Below, one piece after another: positions 16,919-26,340 of a DNA stretch of 64,000 nt (positions are counted from its first letter, which is position 1; every line of letters starts with the position of its first letter). Source of the stretch: Halomonas sp. KG2 (GTDB taxonomy: Bacteria > Pseudomonadota > Gammaproteobacteria > Pseudomonadales > Halomonadaceae); NCBI GenBank assembly GCA_030440445.1, contig CP098528.1:3286001-3350000 (forward strand), in the 5' to 3' direction. A program made the translations under genes and the position numbers. The notes beneath the pieces were generated by a model. That model was not told the origin of the DNA and did not search any database. It saw nothing but the letters and a program-made list of their open reading frames with translations.

Positions 16919-17308
16919 TTATGACTGGTTAGCCATTTCCTGAACGCGCTGCATCATCTCAGGATCTTGCTGGATTGACTGACCAATGGCGTTAAAGGTA
17001 TCAACATCTAGACCGCTATCTTCAACGACTTCGATCATGCGGTCGTTGGCTTCAGCGCGAACTTCCTGTTGGGTGCTTTCATCTTCTGCTTCCTGCAGAC
17101 GCTGTGTGTACTCTTGAGAGATCACGGCGATTTCTTGAGAAGCATCGGCGAACTGCTGTAGCTGCTCATCAGAGAAATCCTGAGCGGGCGCTTGCTGGGT
17201 AGCCATCGGATCCTGGGCGGGGTCTTGGGCTTGCTGTGCATGAGCGGTGCCCGCCATAAGACCAGTAGCGAGAAGAGCAGCAGAGAACAGAGCAGTCATA
17301 CGTTGCAT
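16919..17308 (-). CDS. DUF4168-domain exported protein
   Basis: Exported protein of 129 residues of unknown function. A signal peptide ends near residue 23 ('AHA/QQ'). A Gln/Pro/Asp-rich linker follows, then a helical DUF4168 domain: 'FSDEQLQQFADASQEIAVI' at its start and 'DTFNAIGQSIQQDPEMMQRV' near the end. The domain occurs in many proteobacteria and cyanobacteria without assigned function. The longest frame starts at 17347, but GAGG lies 9 bases before the ATG at 17308, which also places the signal peptide correctly at the N-terminus. It is transcribed alone. Confidence 0.82.
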   Translation of the reverse strand: MQRMTALFSAALLATGLMAGTAHAQQAQDPAQDPMATQQAPAQDFSDEQLQQFADASQEIAVISQEYTQRLQEAEDESTQQEVRAEANDRMIEVVEDSGLDVDTFNAIGQSIQQDPEMMQRVQEMANQS

Positions 17309-17454
17309 AGTAAGAAACCTCATTGGCGCGTTATGAATGTGCACCATGTGACGCGCTGTTCAGGAACAGGTTCAACTCTTTATGTAAAAGTTAGTAACAG
17401 AATGAAATCTTAAGCAACGCAAAACTAAGCAAAAAGGGCCCGCACCGAGGAACT

Positions 17455-18379
17455 ATGTCCAACACTATCAATAGTTTAAAAAATGTAAATATGGCTTCTT
17501 TAGGCCTTGCCGCTATGCCTGGATTATTTGTTTTACTCTGGAGCACGGGGTTCATTGGCGCAAAATTTGGCCTTCCCTACGCAGAACCTTTCACGTTTTT
17601 GTTTATTCGTTTCGTGCTCACCCTGATGCTGCTTATTCCACTGACGTGGTTAATGCGCATTGCCTGGCCTTCATCGCCAGTACTCTGGCTGCATATAGGC
17701 GTTTCAGGACTTTTGGTACACGGCACTTATTTAGGTGGAGTTTTTTACGGTATCTACCTGGGCATGCCTGCTGGGCTGGCAGCGCTATTGGTTGGCCTGC
17801 AGCCGCTGCTAACCGCAGCCTGTGCGGGCCCGCTTCTGAACCCCCCGCCAGTGGCTGGGGCTACTGCTTGGCCTTGTGGGCATCTGTCTGGTATTGGGCA
17901 GCAAGCTAGAGTTCGGCACCTCACTTTTTGCTGGCTTTGGCCTTGGCGCTTTGGTTAGCGTGATGGCCGCCTTGGTGGGAATTTCATTGGGGACGCTTTA
18001 TCAGAAACGCTACTACACCAGCATGCCACTGCTTTCCGGGGCGGTTATTCAATACATAGCGGCAGGCATGCTACTGGGCATGGGAGCACTGCTGTTTGAA
18101 ACTCGGCAGGTCGAATGGAGCATAACGTTTGTGCTCACTCTTGGCTGGCTAGTACTTATTCTGTCTATCGCCGCCATCCTGCTATTAATGGTGTTGATTA
18201 AAAAGGGCGAAGCATCCCGCGTTGCCAGCCTGTTTTATCTGGTGCCACCCGTGACTGCGCTACAAGCATGGTGGCTGTTCGACGAACGCCTCCCCCTGCT
18301 CGGACTGGCAGGTATGGTCATTGCCATTGCTGGGGTGATCATGGTGGTACGCAAACCTAGCAGCAAGCGAGAAGCTTAA
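17455..18379 (+). pseudogene. EamA/DMT-family transporter split by a +1 frameshift
   Basis: Two overlapping frames together make one drug/metabolite transporter of about 307 residues with ten membrane segments. The first half (from ATG 17455, after GAGGAA) runs through 'LFVLLWSTGFIGAKFGLPYAEP' to 'LLVGLQPLLTAA'. Reading then passes into another frame, which continues with 'LGLLLGLVGICLVLGSKLEF' and ends at 18379 after 'SLFYLVPPVTALQAWWLF'. The shift maps to a run of six C at 17841-17846: removing one C restores a single frame reading L-N-P-R-Q-W across the join. It may be a true null allele, slipped-strand variation, or a sequencing error. Family members export amino acids or metabolites; the substrate is unknown. 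Confidence 0.85.
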
Positions 18380-18383
18380 AGCG

Positions 18384-19100
18384 CTACAAGCGATCCAAGT
18401 AACGAACACCACCTAGATTACGCATTTGCTGAAGAATCCACTGACTGCGGCGCTCTACCTGAGCATCTGGGCGTGACGCGCTGCGGGTACGCGGACTGGG
18501 AAGAATAGCCGCTAGCAGGCTTGCTTGCCGTTCGGTCAATGCACTGCCAGAAGCGCCAAAATAGTGCCCTGCCGCCGCTTCTAGTCCAAATACTCCCGTA
18601 TCCCACTCAGCGACGTTTAAATACACTTCCAGTATGCGTTGCTTGCTCCACAGCATTTCGATTAGCAATGTAAACCATGCTTCTAGCCCCTTACGGGCCC
18701 AGCTACGGCCGCTCCATAAAAAAACATTCTTGGCAGTTTGCTGGCTTAGCGTGCTGGCACCCCGCAATCGTTCGCCATCGAGACTGGCTTTCAGGGCACG
18801 CTTCAACTCAACTAAATCAAAACCACGATGCTGAGGAAAGCGCTGGTCTTCAGCAGCGATCACCGCCAACTTGGCATTGCTGGATAGATTTTCCCAGCTT
18901 CTCCATTGGCGTTGAATATCAATAGGTTCGCTATTTATCCAGCTTTGAATTTTGCGCTCTACCATCACCATTGACCCAGGAGGTGGCACAAATCGGAATA
19001 GTAAAACCAGCGCAATTGAGAGGACAATAAAAGCCAGCGCGCCACGCCAAATAAGACGCCATATCAAACCAAGAAAACGGCGCAACGCGCGATTGAGCAT
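18384..19100 (-). CDS. mtgA: Monofunctional biosynthetic peptidoglycan transglycosylase
   Basis: Inner-membrane glycosyltransferase (GT51) of 238 residues that polymerises lipid II into glycan strands. It has one N-terminal membrane helix (about 15-35). The catalytic Glu is in 'AVIAAEDQRFPQHRGFD', followed by 'RGASTLSQQTAKNVFLW', 'KGLEAWFTLLIEMLWSKQRILEVYLNVAEW' and 'AAAGHYFG', the family blocks in order. It lacks a transpeptidase domain. It is convergent with the EamA gene, four bases apart, and lies 10 bases after fghA on the same strand. Confidence 0.95.
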   Translation of the reverse strand: MLNRALRRFLGLIWRLIWRGALAFIVLSIALVLLFRFVPPPGSMVMVERKIQSWINSEPIDIQRQWRSWENLSSNAKLAVIAAEDQRFPQHRGFDLVELKRALKASLDGERLRGASTLSQQTAKNVFLWSGRSWARKGLEAWFTLLIEMLWSKQRILEVYLNVAEWDTGVFGLEAAAGHYFGASGSALTERQASLLAAILPSPRTRSASRPDAQVERRSQWILQQMRNLGGVRYLDRL

Positions 19101-19110
19101 TTCGATATCC

Positions 19111-19965
19111 TTAGCGCTTCATGAGGTGTTCTGCATGATAGCGCATATGCTCCTCAATGAACGAGGCGATAAAGAAGTAGCTATGATCGTAACCTGGCTG
19201 GCGGCGCAACGTCAGTGGGTGATCATGCTCTTCACACACAGCTTCCAGACGCTCCGGCATCAGTTGCTCATCCAGGAACTGGTCGGCCTCACCTTGATCG
19301 ATAAATAGCCGTTGACGAGAGGCACCATTAGCTACCAGCTCACAGGCATCGTACTGGCGCCAGCGCGACTGGTCGTCGCCTAAATAGCTGGTAAACGCAT
19401 TTTGCCCCCAAGGACAGTTCATTGGGTTAACAATAGGCGCAAAAGCGGAAACCGAACGGAACCGGCCAGGGTGACGCAATGCCAGGATTAATGCGCCGTG
19501 ACCGCCCATGGAGTGGCCACTGATCGACTCACGCCCGTTTACAGGGAAGTGCTGACGCACTACCGAAGGCAGCTCTTCAATCACGTAATCATACATGCGG
19601 TAATTCGATTTCCAGGGGGCTTGAGTGGCGTTCACATAAAAACCCGCACCCGATCCTAGATCGTAACTTTCATGCTCACCGGGCAGATCGGTGCCGCGTG
19701 GGCTGGTATCGGGGCAAACAATCGCCACCCCTAGCTCAGCAGCAATACGGTGTGCGCCCGCTTTCTGCATAAAGTTTTCATCGTTACAGGTTAGACCTGA
19801 CAACCACCAAAGCAGCGGCACGCGCTCGCTCTCTGCCTGGGGAGGCAGATAAACCGCGAACACCATGTCGCAATCCAGCGCCCGGGAGTAGTGGCGGTAG
19901 CGCTTGTGCCAGCCACCAAAACTGCGATTGGCAGACACTAGTTCTAAAGTTTCACTCATGCTCAT
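19111..19965 (-). CDS. fghA: S-formylglutathione hydrolase
   Basis: Cytoplasmic alpha/beta-hydrolase of 284 residues that splits S-formylglutathione into formate and glutathione, the second step of formaldehyde detoxification. The nucleophile elbow is 'GHSMGGHGAL'; the acid is probably the Asp in 'IDQGEADQFL' and the base the His in 'GYDHSYFFI'. The oxyanion region 'LLWWLSGLTCNDENF' is typical of the esterase D family. The longest frame begins at 20019, but AGGAG lies 7 bases before the ATG at 19965. It follows the dehydrogenase gene on the same strand, with a hairpin in the 75-base gap. Confidence 0.95.
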   Translation of the reverse strand: MSMSETLELVSANRSFGGWHKRYRHYSRALDCDMVFAVYLPPQAESERVPLLWWLSGLTCNDENFMQKAGAHRIAAELGVAIVCPDTSPRGTDLPGEHESYDLGSGAGFYVNATQAPWKSNYRMYDYVIEELPSVVRQHFPVNGRESISGHSMGGHGALILALRHPGRFRSVSAFAPIVNPMNCPWGQNAFTSYLGDDQSRWRQYDACELVANGASRQRLFIDQGEADQFLDEQLMPERLEAVCEEHDHPLTLRRQPGYDHSYFFIASFIEEHMRYHAEHLMKR

Positions 19966-19991
19966 GGGCCGGCTCCTTAAAAAGATGAAAA

Positions 19992-20014
19992 CGCGGAGGG
20001 TTTCCCCTACCGCG
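19992..20014 (-). terminator. Hairpin between the formaldehyde-pathway genes (attenuator-like)
   Basis: On the minus strand CGCGG-T-AGGG and CCCT-CCGCG pair around a GAAA tetraloop, with one bulged base, followed by TTTTC. It sits between the dehydrogenase stop (20041) and the hydrolase start (19965). A stable GNRA-loop hairpin with a short U tract could terminate part of the transcripts or protect the upstream mRNA. Confidence 0.5.
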
Positions 20015-20040
20015 CTCATTTACCCTATTACCAATGATAC

Positions 20041-21150
<1,110 letters not shown>

Positions 21151-21324
21151 CTATGCATCTCCTTAACGGCCACGTAAGAATAAATACTGTTTTGTCGGGC
21201 TCATTTGAATCGAACCAGATTTAATGCCTGCAGTGTAGGCCAGCTAGGCGAGTGGGATAAAGCGGGATACACTCATAAGATTATTGCCACTGAGCAACAA
21301 TCAGAAATTAATTAAGGATAGTTC

Positions 21325-22221
21325 GTGCAGCGTTGGGACCGTATTGAGGCATTCGTCGAGGTGGTAAGACTGGGAACATTCTCAGCTGCCGCACGCCATT
21401 TAAAGGTATCGACATCGCATATTAGTCGCTTGGTGAGCCAGCTGGAAAATCAGTTGGGTGTTCAGCTTTTGTACCGCACAACACGGCAAATTCGTTTAAC
21501 CGATGCTGGGGCAATCTACGTAGAACACTGCCGCCATCTTTTTGATGGCCTGCGCGATGCAGAGCAAGCGATTAGCGAGCTGCAGGCAAATCCACGTGGG
21601 CTGCTGAAGCTGACCTCAGCGACGACGTTCGGCGAGCGCTACATCGCGCCACTGGTGAATGACTTTCAGTGCCTGCATCCGCAGCTTGAAGTGCATATGC
21701 ACTTCACCAACCGCCCCGTAGAAATTATTGAAGAGGGCTACGATATTGCCATTCGTATGGGGGTACTCAAAGACTCTAGCTTGATTGCTCGGCGGCTATG
21801 CGAACGGCAGGAGTATGTCGTGGGCTCCCGGTCTTACTTCCGTCAAGCTCCCAGGCCACATACGCTGTCGGAACTTAGCCAACACCGTTGTCTGATGGGT
21901 TCACGTCCTAACTGGTTGTTTGAAGTCAACGGTCAGCGCCGCGAAGTTAAAGTGGAGGGCTGCTGGAGCGGAAACTCCGGCCCCGCGCTGCTTGACGCCG
22001 CGCTTAAAGGGCTAGGGCTTGCTCAACTACCGGATTACTACGTAGCCCCCTATCTTGCCAGTGGCGAACTGGTATCCGTTCTGGAACCTTTCCAACACAA
22101 CGATACGGCGGTATGGGCGGTATATCCTCGTCACCGCCATCTATCACCTAAAATCCGTCAGCTCGTCGATTACTTGGTGGCCAATATTGATGCAACGCTG
22201 CCACCCCGCCCTACTCACTAA
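21325..22221 (+). CDS. LysR-family transcriptional regulator
   Basis: DNA-binding regulator of 298 residues. The winged helix-turn-helix is at the N-terminus ('FVEVVRLGTFSAAARHLKVSTSHISRLVSQLE') and the periplasmic-binding-like effector domain follows (about 90-290). The sequence is closest in style to the CrgA/PA-type branch ('LKLTSATTFGERYIAPLVNDF'). It begins with GTG after AAGGA and is divergent from frmA across 174 bases, the usual arrangement for a LysR protein and its target. Control of formaldehyde oxidation is inferred from position only. Its stop overlaps that of the convergent serine dehydratase gene by a few bases. Confidence 0.88.
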   Translation: MQRWDRIEAFVEVVRLGTFSAAARHLKVSTSHISRLVSQLENQLGVQLLYRTTRQIRLTDAGAIYVEHCRHLFDGLRDAEQAISELQANPRGLLKLTSATTFGERYIAPLVNDFQCLHPQLEVHMHFTNRPVEIIEEGYDIAIRMGVLKDSSLIARRLCERQEYVVGSRSYFRQAPRPHTLSELSQHRCLMGSRPNWLFEVNGQRREVKVEGCWSGNSGPALLDAALKGLGLAQLPDYYVAPYLASGELVSVLEPFQHNDTAVWAVYPRHRHLSPKIRQLVDYLVANIDATLPPRPTH

Positions 22222-23585
22222 CACTCGATGGCGTTAACAGCCAAACCGCCTTTTGACGTTTCTTTATATTTATCTTGCATATCTCGGCCAGTGTCACGCA
22301 TGGTGCGAATCACTTTATCCAACGATACAAAATGCTCACCATCACCATGCATCGCCATACGCGCAGCATTGATCGCCTTCACCGAGGCAATGGCGTTTCG
22401 CTCAATACACGGCACTTGAACCAACCCCACCACGGGGTCGCAAGTAAGGCCAAGATTATGCTCTAGACCAATCTCAGCAGTGTTCTCTACCTGTTTTGGC
22501 GAGCCACCCAGCACTTCTGCAAGCCCCGCTGCGGCCATCGCACAAGCAGAGCCGACTTCTCCCTGGCAGCCAACTTCCGCGCCGGAAATGGACGCGTTCT
22601 TTTTACACAATATGCCCATCGCGCCCGCTGCCAACAAAAAAGCCACTATATCGTCGTCACAGGCATCTGGCTCAAATTTCAAATAGTACGCCAGCACAGC
22701 AGGCACAATACCGGCAGCACCGTTCGTCGGTGCAGTGACCATCCGTTTACCCGCGGCGTTCTCTTCATTCACTGCCAGCGCAAACAAATTGACCCAATCC
22801 ATCACAGTAAAGCTCGATACAATTAAGCGTTGATTCTGCGGTGGTGAAAGCAGCTGTTGGTGCAAGCCATGGGCGCGTCGCCGAACATTTAATCCACCGG
22901 GCAAGTGTCCCGTCGCTTTTAAGCCATTTTCAATGCTGGTGCGCATGGCTTGCCAAATCGTCAGCAGCTGTGTGCGAATCCCCTCTTCACTGCGCCATGC
23001 TTTTTCGTTTTCAAACATGAGCTCACTGATACGCAAACCATTTGTTTGGCAGAGCGCTAACAACTCATTAGCCGTTTCAAATGGGTAAGGTAGCGCGGTT
23101 TTGTCTTCGTCTAACCCACCTTGATCGGCGCAGGCTTGATCGACATAAAAGCCACCACCAAGGGAATAGTAAGTATTTGTCGCAATAACCGTATCGTACT
23201 GATAAGCCGTCAACACCATAGCGTTCGGGTGAAATGGCAGGCAATGGTCGTCCCATTCAATATCCTGGGTGCGATCAAACGATAGCGCTTGCCCATTGGG
23301 CAGCGTTATTAGAGCGCCTTCATCCAGCGCACGTAGCCGCTCAGTAATGGTGTCAGGATCGATTGACTCTGGCGTTTCGCCCATCAAGCCCATGATGACC
23401 GCACTATCAGTACCATGCCCGATGCCAGTAGAAGCTAACGAACCGTGGAGCCTAGCCACAATGCGCATCAGCGAAGGTGAGATAACCGCTTGACTAAAAT
23501 CGCGCGCCGCACGCATCGGCCCAACCGTATGAGAGCTTGATGGGCCAATCCCAATTCTAAAGAGATCAAAAACGCTTATTGCCAT
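22218..23585 (-). CDS. sdaA: L-serine ammonia-lyase (iron-sulfur type)
   Basis: Cytoplasmic enzyme of 455 residues converting L-serine to pyruvate and ammonia through a [4Fe-4S] cluster. The N-terminal beta domain begins with '[19 protein letters not shown]'. The alpha domain has '[14 protein letters not shown]', '[20 protein letters not shown]' and '[20 protein letters not shown]'; the Cys residues in these blocks are the cluster ligands. It is the single-chain form found in proteobacteria, with C-terminal Cys as in the family, where the tail can occupy the active site. The symbol could equally be sdaB or tdcG; sequence alone does not separate these paralogues. Confidence 0.93.
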   Translation of the reverse strand: MAISVFDLFRIGIGPSSSHTVGPMRAARDFSQAVISPSLMRIVARLHGSLASTGIGHGTDSAVIMGLMGETPESIDPDTITERLRALDEGALITLPNGQALSFDRTQDIEWDDHCLPFHPNAMVLTAYQYDTVIATNTYYSLGGGFYVDQACADQGGLDEDKTALPYPFETANELLALCQTNGLRISELMFENEKAWRSEEGIRTQLLTIWQAMRTSIENGLKATGHLPGGLNVRRRAHGLHQQLLSPPQNQRLIVSSFTVMDWVNLFALAVNEENAAGKRMVTAPTNGAAGIVPAVLAYYLKFEPDACDDDIVAFLLAAGAMGILCKKNASISGAEVGCQGEVGSACAMAAAGLAEVLGGSPKQVENTAEIGLEHNLGLTCDPVVGLVQVPCIERNAIASVKAINAARMAMHGDGEHFVSLDKVIRTMRDTGRDMQDKYKETSKGGLAVNAIEC

Positions 23586-23783
23586 TGTGTTGTCTGCCCT
23601 TCAGCGGTAATTGTTGATTACCTAATAACTAAGTTACTTTGCAGCCTTAATCCACCATTAGTCGAGCAGCTCACATTAAGTTCGACGTGCGAGCATAGAA
23701 GTGTGTCGATATAATGAACATTCTTCTATGCATGTTTTTAAGCTCCTCTCTTACAACGTCATCTCTCTGATAAGGATGTTGGT

Positions 23784-24434
23784 ATGCCATCTTCCCCACC
23801 GCAGTGGCCACTCAGTTTTGGATATACGCTTCTGCGCGCAACACTTTATATGTTTTTTGTCGCTGGTATCGCCCAAGGCGGATATTTTGAAGCTCTCTAC
23901 CTACCCGATGTGCGCTATACCGAATTAGGCTTTACAGAGTTCACTCAAACCCTGGTACTGGCTAGCTGTTGTGGCTTACTCATCTACGTGCGCCAAGTAC
24001 TCAAGGTATGGCCTACTGTTACGCTTCTATTGCTGGCGTTTGTGGCTGCGTCGCTGGTACGCGAACAGGATTACTTTTTAGATTACTACGTCGCAGACAA
24101 CTCTTGGAAAGTGCTGGTATCGTTAATTGTCATCCCTAGCCTTGCCTGGGTAGTCGTCCAGCGTCGTCGATTTATTGAAGAATTTTCACATTATAGCAAT
24201 ACGTTCGCGTTTGGACTTTTCACTGGCGGTGTGCTCGTTACCTATATTTTCTCCCGCCTTTATGGTCGCCAAGACTTCTGGCGAGCCGTCATGCAGGATA
24301 ACTATATTCGCGAATTTAAAGATGTCGCTGAGGAAGCCATCGAGCTTTTAGGCTACAGCCTGATTCTATTTGCCATGATTGAGCTTCTGCTGATTGCTCG
24401 GCGTATTTACAAAGCGCGACAAGTCGCACGCTAG
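23784..24434 (+). CDS. Unknown integral membrane protein
   Basis: Protein of 216 residues that I do not recognise. About six hydrophobic segments are visible: roughly residues 14-34, 47-68, 75-93, 108-128, 143-165 and 185-205. Between segments 5 and 6 is a charged loop with 'SRLYGRQDFWRAVMQDNYIREFKD' divided over two conserved-looking parts, followed by 'EEAIELLGYSLILFAMIELLL'. No transporter or enzyme motif stands out. The frame is open over its whole length, codon use fits the neighbours, a TATAAT box lies at 23710-23715, and a terminator follows, so it is a real, singly transcribed gene. Confidence 0.75.
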   Translation: MPSSPPQWPLSFGYTLLRATLYMFFVAGIAQGGYFEALYLPDVRYTELGFTEFTQTLVLASCCGLLIYVRQVLKVWPTVTLLLLAFVAASLVREQDYFLDYYVADNSWKVLVSLIVIPSLAWVVVQRRRFIEEFSHYSNTFAFGLFTGGVLVTYIFSRLYGRQDFWRAVMQDNYIREFKDVAEEAIELLGYSLILFAMIELLLIARRIYKARQVAR

Positions 24435-24468
24435 TCCTCTCATCTCCCGCTAGCAGCCCTTTTTTATC

Positions 24469-24505
24469 GCCGCCTTACACCTTGCGCAGGCGGCATTCAT
24501 TTTTT
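24469..24505 (+). terminator. Intrinsic terminator after the unknown membrane protein
   Basis: GCCGCCT (24469-24475) pairs with AGGCGGC (24488-24494) around a 12-base loop, followed by a T-rich tract to about 24505. It lies 35 bases after the stop codon. Confidence 0.65.
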
Positions 24506-24618
24506 ACATCTCGCTATACATAAAGCCATTTGCGACCCCGATGGCTTCAACGTAGTGTCGTCCCCCAGACTCATGGGCATTTTTTGCTAAAAAACAACCT
24601 ACTGACGACAAAAACCTT

Positions 24619-26190
24619 ATGACAAACTCACAAAATCGCCAAGAAACCCTAAAGCGAGGTGCATTTACTCGTTTTCTTGATAGCGTTGAGTGGCTGGGTA
24701 ATCTACTCCCACATCCTGTTACTCTCTTCGCTATTTTATGTGTTCTGGTAGTAGTCGCCAGCGGCATCGCCGGTGCATTAGGGGTATCTGTTGCTGACCC
24801 TCGCCCTGCTAACGAAGGTGAATGGATAGCGGTTAATTCACTGCTCAATGCCGAAGGCCTGCGCCGCTTAGTCACTGAAATGGTAACCAACTTCACTAGC
24901 TTTGCACCACTGGGTACAGTACTGGTAGCCATGCTGGGGGTCGGCGTTGCTGAGCACTCAGGACTGCTTTCAGCCAGCATGCGTGCGCTGGTTCTCAATC
25001 GCTCGCCGCGCATTGTCACCTATGCAGTGGTGTTTGCCGGCATCATGTCGAACATGGCGGCTGAGCTTGGCTATGTCGTATTGATTCCTTTAGCGGCCAT
25101 GATTTTCCACTCATTAGGGCGTCATCCATTGGCGGGCCTAGCGGCTGCGTTCTGCGGTGTTTCTGGAGGCTACAGCGCTAACTTACTGATTGGTACTGTT
25201 GACCCGCTACTATCGGGCATCACCCAGGAAGCAGCGCGTCTTCTTGACCCTGCTTACATTGTGGGCGCAGAAGCCAACTGGTTCTTTATGTTCGCCAGTA
25301 CGTTCTTTGTCACGCTTATTGGTGGCTTTGTTACTGAGCGAATCGTAGAACCCAAGCTAGGTAAATTCGATTCTGCCTATGCTGATAGCGGCATTGAAAA
25401 CCAGCGCATGGAAGGGCTATCCGACTCAGAGAAGCGCGCCTTAAAAGGGACTGGACTTGCGACATTAGCATTAGCCGCTCTGGTCGCGGTCATGGTTGTG
25501 CCCGAAAGCGGCATATTGCGTAACCCCGAAACAGGGCTAATTAGCGGCTCGCCCTTTTTGCGTGGCATTGTGGTAATTGTCGCGGTGTCCTTCACCGTAT
25601 TGGGGTTTGTCTATGGCCGCCTGGCAGGCACCATGCAAAACGATCGCGATATTGTCGACGCTATGGCGAAAAGCATGAGCAGCCTCGGCCTTTATATCGT
25701 TCTGGTCTTTTTTGCGGCACAGTTTGTAGCGCTGTTTAACTGGAGTAACTTTGGCACTGTCACAGCCGTTGCCGGTGCCGATCTGCTGCAGTCTTTAGGG
25801 CTACGCGGCCCAGGTCTGTTCGCGCTGTTTATCATTATGTGTGCGTTCGTCAACCTATCACTAGGCAGCGCCTCTGCACAGTGGGCAGTAACAGCTCCCA
25901 TCTTTGTACCGATGCTAATGCTAATGGGCTATGCCCCTGAAGTAATTCAGGCGGCGTATCGAATCGGCGATTCGGTTACTAACTTAATTACACCCATGAT
26001 GAGCTACTTTGGTTTAATTCTTGCCGTAGCAACTCGCTATCGTAAAGATATGGGCATTGGGACGTTGGTAGCGGTTATGCTGCCCTACACGCTATTTATG
26101 CTGATTGGCTGGAGCCTGCTGTTCTTTATTTGGGTATTTGTTTTTGGCTTGCCTGTCGGCCCAGGATCAGCCACGCATTACACGCTTTAA
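24619..26190 (+). CDS. abgT: AbgT-family transporter (p-aminobenzoyl-glutamate type)
   Basis: Inner-membrane carrier of 523 residues with about 12 helices. Typical AbgT blocks are 'FLDSVEWLGNLLPHPVTLFAILC', here quoted in part, 'FAPLGTVLVAMLGVGVAEHSG', 'FCGVSGGYSANLLIG' and 'DSVTNLITPMMSYFGLILA'. E. coli AbgT takes up p-aminobenzoyl-glutamate, whereas MtrF and YdaH export sulfonamides and folate breakdown products, so the direction of transport is open. No AbgA/B hydrolase is adjacent, which weakens a purely catabolic role. folB and folK are in the window but 7 kb away. No clear Shine-Dalgarno precedes the ATG. Confidence 0.85.
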   Translation: MTNSQNRQETLKRGAFTRFLDSVEWLGNLLPHPVTLFAILCVLVVVASGIAGALGVSVADPRPANEGEWIAVNSLLNAEGLRRLVTEMVTNFTSFAPLGTVLVAMLGVGVAEHSGLLSASMRALVLNRSPRIVTYAVVFAGIMSNMAAELGYVVLIPLAAMIFHSLGRHPLAGLAAAFCGVSGGYSANLLIGTVDPLLSGITQEAARLLDPAYIVGAEANWFFMFASTFFVTLIGGFVTERIVEPKLGKFDSAYADSGIENQRMEGLSDSEKRALKGTGLATLALAALVAVMVVPESGILRNPETGLISGSPFLRGIVVIVAVSFTVLGFVYGRLAGTMQNDRDIVDAMAKSMSSLGLYIVLVFFAAQFVALFNWSNFGTVTAVAGADLLQSLGLRGPGLFALFIIMCAFVNLSLGSASAQWAVTAPIFVPMLMLMGYAPEVIQAAYRIGDSVTNLITPMMSYFGLILAVATRYRKDMGIGTLVAVMLPYTLFMLIGWSLLFFIWVFVFGLPVGPGSATHYTL

Positions 26191-26224
26191 GCCATATCAT
26201 CATATAACGCTTATGGCATAACGC

Positions 26225-26260
26225 AAAAAGCCCGTCGTTCATAGAACGGCGGGCTTTTTG
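26225..26260. terminator. Bidirectional intrinsic terminator between abgT and rpoD
   Basis: AAAAAGCCCGTCGTTC and GAACGGCGGGCTTTTT flank a 3-4 base loop, with one G-U pair. A on one side and T on the other give U tracts in both directions, serving the convergent abgT (plus) and rpoD (minus) genes. Confidence 0.9.
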
Positions 26261-26340
26261 TTTATGGTGACGACTACCAAATCACCACTTTCTATTTACT
26301 ACTTACTAGCCACTACTTACCAAGTACGAGAGCTAACTGA

